DNA of 10,862 nt from Clostridiales bacterium (GTDB lineage Bacteria; Bacillota; Clostridia; Christensenellales; CAG-314): assembly GCA_004558105.1 (NCBI GenBank), contig SFEB01000039.1:1-10862 (forward strand), in the 5' to 3' direction. The translations under genes were made by a program, and so were the position numbers. Within the stretch, counting starts at the first letter, position 1. Each line of letters opens with the position of its first letter. The notes beneath the pieces were generated by a model. It was not told the DNA's origin. It saw only the letters and a program-made list of their open reading frames with translations, and made no database searches. This document shows positions 7,009 to 10,862 of the stretch, one piece after another.

Positions 7009-7782
7009 ATGGCTGAATATAAAACGGAAGAAATCCGCGCAACCGTCGGCACGGGAGAGTACGTCAGGGAATGCGTGGACGTTGAAAAATTTTTTAAACG
7101 TTGTCAGGAGTGCAAAGAGGGGTATCACAGACGTTGGTCATGTCCGCCCTTCGACTTTCGTCCGCTCCAAAAGTGGTTGGAGTACGATCGCCTGACGTTG
7201 ATAGGCGTGGCGGTGTATTTTGAACGGAATACCACGCCGGAAGAGGCGCTTAAAGCGCTCGGAGAAGAGAAAGAAAAACGGCTCGCCCAACTGCTTGAAG
7301 AGGAAAAAGACGGGACGTTGGTGCTTTCGGCAGGCAAATGCGACGCATGCGAAAAGTGCGCGCGTGAAAATAATTTACCGTGCCGGAAACCCGACAAAAT
7401 GAGGTACTCGATAGAATCTTTAGGCGGCGACGTGGTAAAAACTGCCGAAAAATATTTAGGAAAACCGCTTCTTTGGATTAAAGACGGTAAAGTTCCGGAA
7501 TATTTAACCTTAGTTTTCGGCGTGTTGGAAAAAAAGATAAAAAACAGTTACAAGTATTTTCAAAACACCGCATGCGAATTTTTCCCGTGTCATGAAAAGA
7601 CCTTCGACGGGTTTAACTGTTTGTTCTGTTACTGTCCGTTGTATAAATTTGATAAATGTCTGGGCAACCCCAAGTATATCGAATACGGCGACAAAAAAAT
7701 AAAGGACTGTTCTTACTGCACTTTTCCGCACCGTGCGGAAAACTACGAAAAACTGATGGCGTTTTTTAACGAAAATTTATAA
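7009..7782 (+). CDS. DUF2284 metal-binding protein fused to a cysteine-rich small domain
   Basis: This is a 257-residue soluble protein with 16 cysteines and no signal peptide, so probably cytosolic. Residues 1-150 resemble DUF2284, a predicted metal-binding family. Cys22, Cys32, Cys35 and WSCPP with Cys45 form one cluster. GKCDACEKCA with Cys111, Cys114 and Cys117, plus PCRKP (Cys125) and MRYSIES, forms the other. Residues 180-250 resemble the cysteine-rich small domain known next to or fused with cobalamin-biosynthesis CobD enzymes: NTACEFFPCH, FNCLFCYCPLY, KDCSYCTFPH (Cys189, 194, 204, 207, 209, 217, 234, 237). The clusters may hold Fe-S centres or zinc. The reaction is unknown. AGGAG 5 nt before the ATG supports the start. 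It follows the FN3 lipoprotein by 26 bp with no terminator between, but their functions do not obviously connect. No cobalamin gene is visible nearby. Confidence 0.85.
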   Translation: MAEYKTEEIRATVGTGEYVRECVDVEKFFKRCQECKEGYHRRWSCPPFDFRPLQKWLEYDRLTLIGVAVYFERNTTPEEALKALGEEKEKRLAQLLEEEKDGTLVLSAGKCDACEKCARENNLPCRKPDKMRYSIESLGGDVVKTAEKYLGKPLLWIKDGKVPEYLTLVFGVLEKKIKNSYKYFQNTACEFFPCHEKTFDGFNCLFCYCPLYKFDKCLGNPKYIEYGDKKIKDCSYCTFPHRAENYEKLMAFFNENL

Positions 7783-7842
7783 CTATTTAAACGACAAACG
7801 TCATGTAACGAAAGCGTAGAAACGATAGAACAATAAAAAAAC

Positions 7843-7883
7843 GCCTGAAAACAGGCAAAAAACGCCCTGACGGGCGTTTTTTT
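7843..7883 (+). terminator. Tandem-hairpin rho-independent terminator
   Basis: A first stem GCCTG/CAGGC (7843-7847, 7852-7856) is followed by a second, AAAAAACGCCC (7857-7867) with GGGCGTTTTTT (7872-7882), loop TGAC and a run of seven T. The second alone is a strong terminator for the DUF2284 transcript. The A tract before the first stem (AAAAAAACGCC, 7835-7845) can also pair with 7873-7883, enclosing the first hairpin. Confidence 0.85.
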
Positions 7884-7923
7884 AGTTGCGTAAAATAATT
7901 TTTGATTAATTAAACAGAATCGG

Positions 7924-7952
7924 TTGACAGTACCGTCAAAACATGTTAACAT
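7924..7952 (+). promoter_or_regulatory. Promoter of the arsR-type/metal ATPase operon
   Basis: A perfect TTGACA (7924-7929) is followed after 17 bp by TAACAT (7947-7952). The -35 is the left arm of a near-palindrome, TTGAC(7924-7928)...GTCAA(7935-7939), and the -10 lies within operator-like repeats. A perfect TATAAT at 7963-7968 is an alternative -10 but has no good -35 at standard spacing. Confidence 0.55.
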
Positions 7953-7973
7953 ATTAGTACATTATAATATGTT
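7943..7973. promoter_or_regulatory. Candidate operator for the ArsR/SmtB repressor
   Basis: ATGTTAACAT (7943-7952) is a perfect 10-bp palindrome over the -10 box. The right half of it begins a larger inverted repeat: AACATATTA (7948-7956) and TAATATGTT (7965-7973), with 9-bp perfect arms and an 8-bp spacer. Three ATGTT-type half-sites thus cover the core promoter, as expected for autorepression by an SmtB/CadC-family protein, whose known operators are AT-rich inverted repeats. Binding is inferred. Confidence 0.6.
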
Positions 7974-8048
7974 GATTTGTTTTTTGCTTTTGAAGGGCAC
8001 GGGTGCGCGATTAAAAACAAGTCCGGTCAACGGAATAAGGAGGAAATA

Positions 8049-8414
8049 ATGACAGAAAGGCAATATTGCGAACATCAGGCGACGCACGAGCAGTTGGTAG
8101 TCAAGGCAAAAGAGGTTACGCCGGCAATCGGATACATCAATATAATGTGTCAGATACTTAAACTTCTCGGCGATCCGACGCGTATGAAGATTATTTATTC
8201 GTTATTAAACGGCGAAATGTGCGTTTTGCATATAGTAGAGGCGGTGGAGGTAAATCAGAGCGCCGTTTCACAGCAATTAAGGTTGCTTAAAGACAACAAA
8301 CTCGTTAAAAGCAGGCGCGAAGGCAAGAATATTTTGTATTCGATTGCCGACGAGCATATAATAGATATTATCAATCTTGCGAAGGCGCACGCCTACTGCG
8401 AGTTGGAAAAATAA
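8049..8414 (+). CDS. ArsR/SmtB (CadC-like) metal-responsive repressor
   Basis: This is a 121-residue winged-helix repressor, expected to act as a dimer that leaves its operator when a heavy metal binds. Seen: KLLGDPTRMKIIYSLL (residues 38-53), the recognition helix region NQSAVSQQLRLLKDNKLV (69-86) and the wing RREGKNILYSI (89-99). It can be aligned almost without gaps to plasmid CadC. Cys7 and Cys58 match the CadC alpha-3N metal site, while the positions of Cys11 and Cys60 are Ala and Leu; His9, His13 and His61 are nearby. The alpha-5 site keeps Asp101, His103 and His114, but position 117 is Cys rather than Glu or His. The start is set by AAGGAGG 5 nt before ATG 8049; the TTG at 7977 lies in the leader. 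It is followed by the metal ATPase after 51 bp with no terminator, and the upstream palindromes suggest autoregulation. Confidence 0.93.
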   Translation: MTERQYCEHQATHEQLVVKAKEVTPAIGYINIMCQILKLLGDPTRMKIIYSLLNGEMCVLHIVEAVEVNQSAVSQQLRLLKDNKLVKSRREGKNILYSIADEHIIDIINLAKAHAYCELEK

Positions 8415-8465
8415 CGGGAAAAGGCGTTAAAAAACGAAAATATAATACTAAACAGGCATATATTT

Positions 8466-10526
8466 ATGAAAAAAACGATAAAAATCGAAGGGTTGGATTG
8501 CGCGTCCTGCGCGGCAGGTCTGGAAGGAATGATAAAAGGTATTAAAGGCGTTACGGCGTGTTCGGTCAATTTTTCTTTACAAAAGATTAATATCGAGTAT
8601 TCCGACGCCCGCGTGTTGGAAGAAGTAAAGTCTACGATAATGCTGTTTGACGACGTAAAGATACTGGATAGCGACAACGACAAGGACGAAACCCGAAAAA
8701 AACATTTAAAAGAGTTGTTGCGCATAGTGATATCGGCGGTATTGCTTACGGCGGCAATGATTTTATCGTCGCTTGACGGGAGCGGGTGGATACTCTGGAT
8801 TAGTTACGGCTTATTCGGGGCGGCGTACCTGGTGGTCGGTCTGCCGGTATTGATAACGGCGGTAAAAAACCTGTTCGGAAAGCATCCGTTTAACGAGAAT
8901 TTTTTAATGTCGATAGCGTCCGTCGGTGCGTTTATCATCGGTGAACTTTTTGAAGGCGTAATGGTAATGCTGTTGTATGCCGTCGGAGAGTTGTTGCAGA
9001 GTATAGCCGTCGGTTCGTCCCGCAGGTCGATAAGCAATCTGGTGAGTATCCGCAGTGAGACGGCGACGGTGTTGGTCAGCGATTATCAGGTCGTCGTTCC
9101 GCCGGAAAAACTCAACGTCGGAGATATCGTCCTTGTCAAAGCAGGCGAAAAAATACCCGTAGACGGGATAGTGGTTGAGGGAACTACCGATCTCGATACC
9201 AAGTCGTTAACGGGTGAATTTAAACTCAAGCCGGTAACGGTCGGAGACGAAGTGTTGTCGGGTTGCATCAATATGGGCGGAAATATCAAAGTAAAGACGA
9301 CGAGAAAGTATGTTGACAGTGCGGTAGCCAAGATAATGGAAATGGTGGAAAACGCTTCCGATAAAAAGTCACGGACGGAAAAAACCGTTACGGTATTTGC
9401 GAGGTTTTACACGCCTATCGTCTGTATTCTGGCAGTGGTTATCGGTTTCATCGTGCCTGCGCTGATCCGGGCGTTCGGCGGCTCTTTCGATTTGGCGACT
9501 TGGGTACACAGAGCGTTGGTGTTGTTGGTTGTTTCTTGTCCGTGCGCTATCGTTATTTCCATTCCGCTGACCTATTTTTGCGCTATCGGCAGTGCGGCAA
9601 AGCAAGGTATATTAGTAAAAGGCGCGACCTTTTTCGATACGTTGGCAAAGACGCGTGTAGCGGCTTTTGACAAGACGGGTACCTTGACCAAGGGCGAATT
9701 TTCTATCGTAAAGGTTGAGGGCGACGGCGTCGTCGATTACGTTGCGGCGGCTGAAAGGGGTTCGTCCCACCCGATTGCAAAACCTTTTGAGGGTATTCAG
9801 ACAAAATACGTTGCAACCGAAGTTAAAGAAATTGCGGGAAAGGGCGTGAGTTGCCTTATCGACGGCAAACGCGTGCTGGTCGGCAATTATAAATTGCTTG
9901 ACGAAGCGGGCGTGGCTTGCGAAAAACGGGAGGCAAACGGAACGTTGATTTACGTTGCGGTCGACGGTAAATACATGGGCATGGTAGAGCTGGACGATAC
10001 CGTTAAAGAGGACGCGACGGCGGCGTTGGCGGATTTAAAGGCAACAGGGGTCGCCAGAACGGTTATTCTTACGGGTGACAACAAACAGGGCGCGCAAAGA
10101 GTTGCGCGGAAAATAGGCGGAATAGACGAGGTTTATTGCGATATTCTGCCCGATAAAAAAGCGGAGATAGTCGAAGAACTGAAAAAAGAAGGCGTCGTCC
10201 TGTACGTGGGAGACGGGATTAACGACACGCCCGTTATGACCGTTGCCGATTGCGCCGTATCTATGGGAAAACTTGGTTCTGCCGCCGCGGTAGAAGCGTC
10301 CGACGTGGTACTGCCTACCGATAACCTGAAAGCCGTGCCTAAGGCAGTGAAAATTGCAAAAAAGACCAAGGCGCGAGTAATAGAAAACCTTACGTTTGCA
10401 ATACTCGCAAAAGTTGTGTTTATGGTTCTGGGCGTACTTGACCTGTTGCCTATGTGGCTGGCGGTCATTGCCGACGTGGGAGTTATGCTTCTTACCGTTT
10501 TAAACGCCACACGGGTATCCGGATAG
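8466..10526 (+). CDS. cadA: P1B-2 heavy-metal (Zn/Cd/Pb) exporting P-type ATPase
   Basis: This is a 686-residue membrane pump that uses ATP to export divalent soft metals, giving resistance. Domains in order: one HMA metal-binding domain (about 1-68) with GLDCASC, Cys12 and Cys15 with the Asp11 typical of Zn-type domains; membrane helices between about 84 and 182; the actuator domain with Thr-Gly-Glu at 249-251; the SCPCAIVISIP motif with Cys358 and Cys360; the phosphorylation site DKTGTLT at Asp402; SSHP with His435 in the nucleotide domain; GDGIND at 582-587; and two last helices carrying Lys649 and Asp670. This Lys/Asp pair, 21 residues apart as in ZntA, together with CPC points to Zn/Cd/Pb rather than Cu. 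The TGES motif reads TGEF (Phe252), a mild oddity. The ribosome binding site is weak (CAGG). Co-transcription with the repressor gene is likely. ZntA is an equally good name. Confidence 0.95.
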   Translation: MKKTIKIEGLDCASCAAGLEGMIKGIKGVTACSVNFSLQKINIEYSDARVLEEVKSTIMLFDDVKILDSDNDKDETRKKHLKELLRIVISAVLLTAAMILSSLDGSGWILWISYGLFGAAYLVVGLPVLITAVKNLFGKHPFNENFLMSIASVGAFIIGELFEGVMVMLLYAVGELLQSIAVGSSRRSISNLVSIRSETATVLVSDYQVVVPPEKLNVGDIVLVKAGEKIPVDGIVVEGTTDLDTKSLTGEFKLKPVTVGDEVLSGCINMGGNIKVKTTRKYVDSAVAKIMEMVENASDKKSRTEKTVTVFARFYTPIVCILAVVIGFIVPALIRAFGGSFDLATWVHRALVLLVVSCPCAIVISIPLTYFCAIGSAAKQGILVKGATFFDTLAKTRVAAFDKTGTLTKGEFSIVKVEGDGVVDYVAAAERGSSHPIAKPFEGIQTKYVATEVKEIAGKGVSCLIDGKRVLVGNYKLLDEAGVACEKREANGTLIYVAVDGKYMGMVELDDTVKEDATAALADLKATGVARTVILTGDNKQGAQRVARKIGGIDEVYCDILPDKKAEIVEELKKEGVVLYVGDGINDTPVMTVADCAVSMGKLGSAAAVEASDVVLPTDNLKAVPKAVKIAKKTKARVIENLTFAILAKVVFMVLGVLDLLPMWLAVIADVGVMLLTVLNATRVSG

Positions 10527-10556
10527 ATTAAACGATTATTTGAAAAAATTGTAATA

Positions 10557-10588
10557 AAAAATCCGTTGACTTTTGTCAACGGATTTTT
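10557..10588. terminator. Bidirectional terminator between the metal operon and pntB
   Basis: A 14-bp perfect stem is formed by 10557-10570 and 10575-10588 around a TTTT loop, with core TCCGTTGAC/GTCAACGGA flanked by A5 and T5. It serves the plus-strand metal operon and the minus-strand pntB transcript, both of which end here. Confidence 0.88.
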
Positions 10589-10618
10589 GTTTTGATTATT
10601 TAACTGTCTTACCGACGA

Positions 10619-10862
10619 TTATTTGTCCATATCGTCGATGAACTTAGCCAGAGTTTCCTGAGCGTTGCCCAGATAGAGGTGAACGCCGTTTCCACGAGTG
10701 TACAGGGGGTTTTCCACTCCTGCGTAACCGGGTTTTAAGTCGTAGTTGAAGATGTAAATGTTCTTACATTCGTCTACCGACAAGACGGGCATACCGTAAA
10801 TGGGAGTGCCTTCCGCTTCACGGGCGGCAGGGTTAAGAACGTCGTTTGCGCCGATAACGATA
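10619..10862 (-). CDS. pntB: NAD(P) transhydrogenase subunit beta, C-terminal part (partial)
   Basis: The last 81 codons of a minus-strand gene are present; the 5' part is beyond the window edge. The product is the nucleotide-binding domain III of the proton-pumping transhydrogenase beta subunit, a membrane complex that couples hydride transfer between NAD(H) and NADP(H) to proton movement. Seen: IVIGANDVLNPAA, PIYGMPVLSV, KPGYAGVENPLY and the final YLGNAQETLAKFI, which align without gaps to E. coli PntB through GYAGV. Oddly, the three residues that in E. coli are Lys-Arg-Ser (424-426), contacting the NADP 2'-phosphate, are Asn-Tyr-Asp here (codons at 10739-10747). The gene ends at the TAA complement 10619-10621 and shares the terminator at 10557-10588. 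The alpha subunit would be expected next to it, outside the window. Confidence 0.92.
   Translation of the reverse strand, partial: IVIGANDVLNPAAREAEGTPIYGMPVLSVDECKNIYIFNYDLKPGYAGVENPLYTRGNGVHLYLGNAQETLAKFIDDMDK

Noticed and set aside
7743..7952. Minus-strand open frame of 69 codons across the terminator
   Set aside because: It runs through the tandem-hairpin terminator and into the 3' end of the DUF2284 gene, with no ribosome binding site or family likeness.
7977..8048. Extended N-terminus of the repressor from TTG 7977
   Set aside because: This TTG lies immediately after the operator, lacks a ribosome binding site, and would break the colinearity with CadC. ATG 8049 has AAGGAGG.
8441..8446. 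Perfect TATAAT between the repressor and ATPase genes
   Set aside because: No acceptable -35 lies at 16-18 bp upstream, so an internal promoter is not supported; the region is generally A-rich.
8393..8725. Minus-strand open frame of 110 codons over the arsR-ATPase junction
   Set aside because: Its translation is low-complexity (Ser/Phe/Ile) and opposite the HMA domain of the ATPase; it is a shadow.

Overview
The window reads like a chromosomal piece of a low-to-moderate GC, Gram-positive-type anaerobe, probably an uncultured gut Clostridia (Christensenellales-like). That placement is inference. It rests on strong AGGAGG-type ribosome binding sites, sigma-A-like promoters, lipoprotein signal peptides, a BspA-type leucine-rich-repeat protein and CadC/CadA-style metal genes. 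No mobile element, CRISPR array, tRNA or rRNA was seen.

Layout. 1-397 holds the terminator of a gene outside the window and the promoter region of a very large secreted LRR_5 (BspA-like) lipoprotein (398-3952, +). A perfect 15-bp stem at 3963-4000 ends this gene and the convergent pair 4-TM membrane protein (5093-4647, -) then uridine kinase udk (4634-4020, -). A compact divergent promoter region (5094-5299) also drives a second lipoprotein (5300-6982, +), which has two fibronectin-III-like repeats and a helical C-terminal half of unknown function. A 257-residue protein follows 26 bp later (7009-7782, +). It appears to fuse a DUF2284 metal-binding domain to a cysteine-rich small domain and has 16 cysteines. 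A tandem-hairpin terminator closes that unit.

The next unit is a metal-resistance operon. A TTGACA promoter overlaps palindromic half-sites (7924-7973) and precedes an ArsR/SmtB repressor (8049-8414), which is colinear with CadC. A P1B-2 Zn/Cd/Pb-exporting ATPase follows (8466-10526). In the expected logic the repressor leaves the operator when metal binds, and the ATPase then exports the metal. A bidirectional terminator (10557-10588) separates this from the C-terminal 81 codons of a PntB-like transhydrogenase beta subunit on the minus strand, cut by the window edge.

The points most worth a second look are four. The PntB fragment has Asn-Tyr-Asp where E. coli PntB has the Lys-Arg-Ser that binds the NADP 2'-phosphate. 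The repressor has Cys117 in place of the usual fourth alpha-5 metal ligand, plus a partly rebuilt alpha-3N site. The DUF2284/Cys-rich protein is an apparent two-domain fusion. The lipoprotein at 5300-6982 has an unrecognised helical domain. I see no clear sign of a wholly new multi-gene system.
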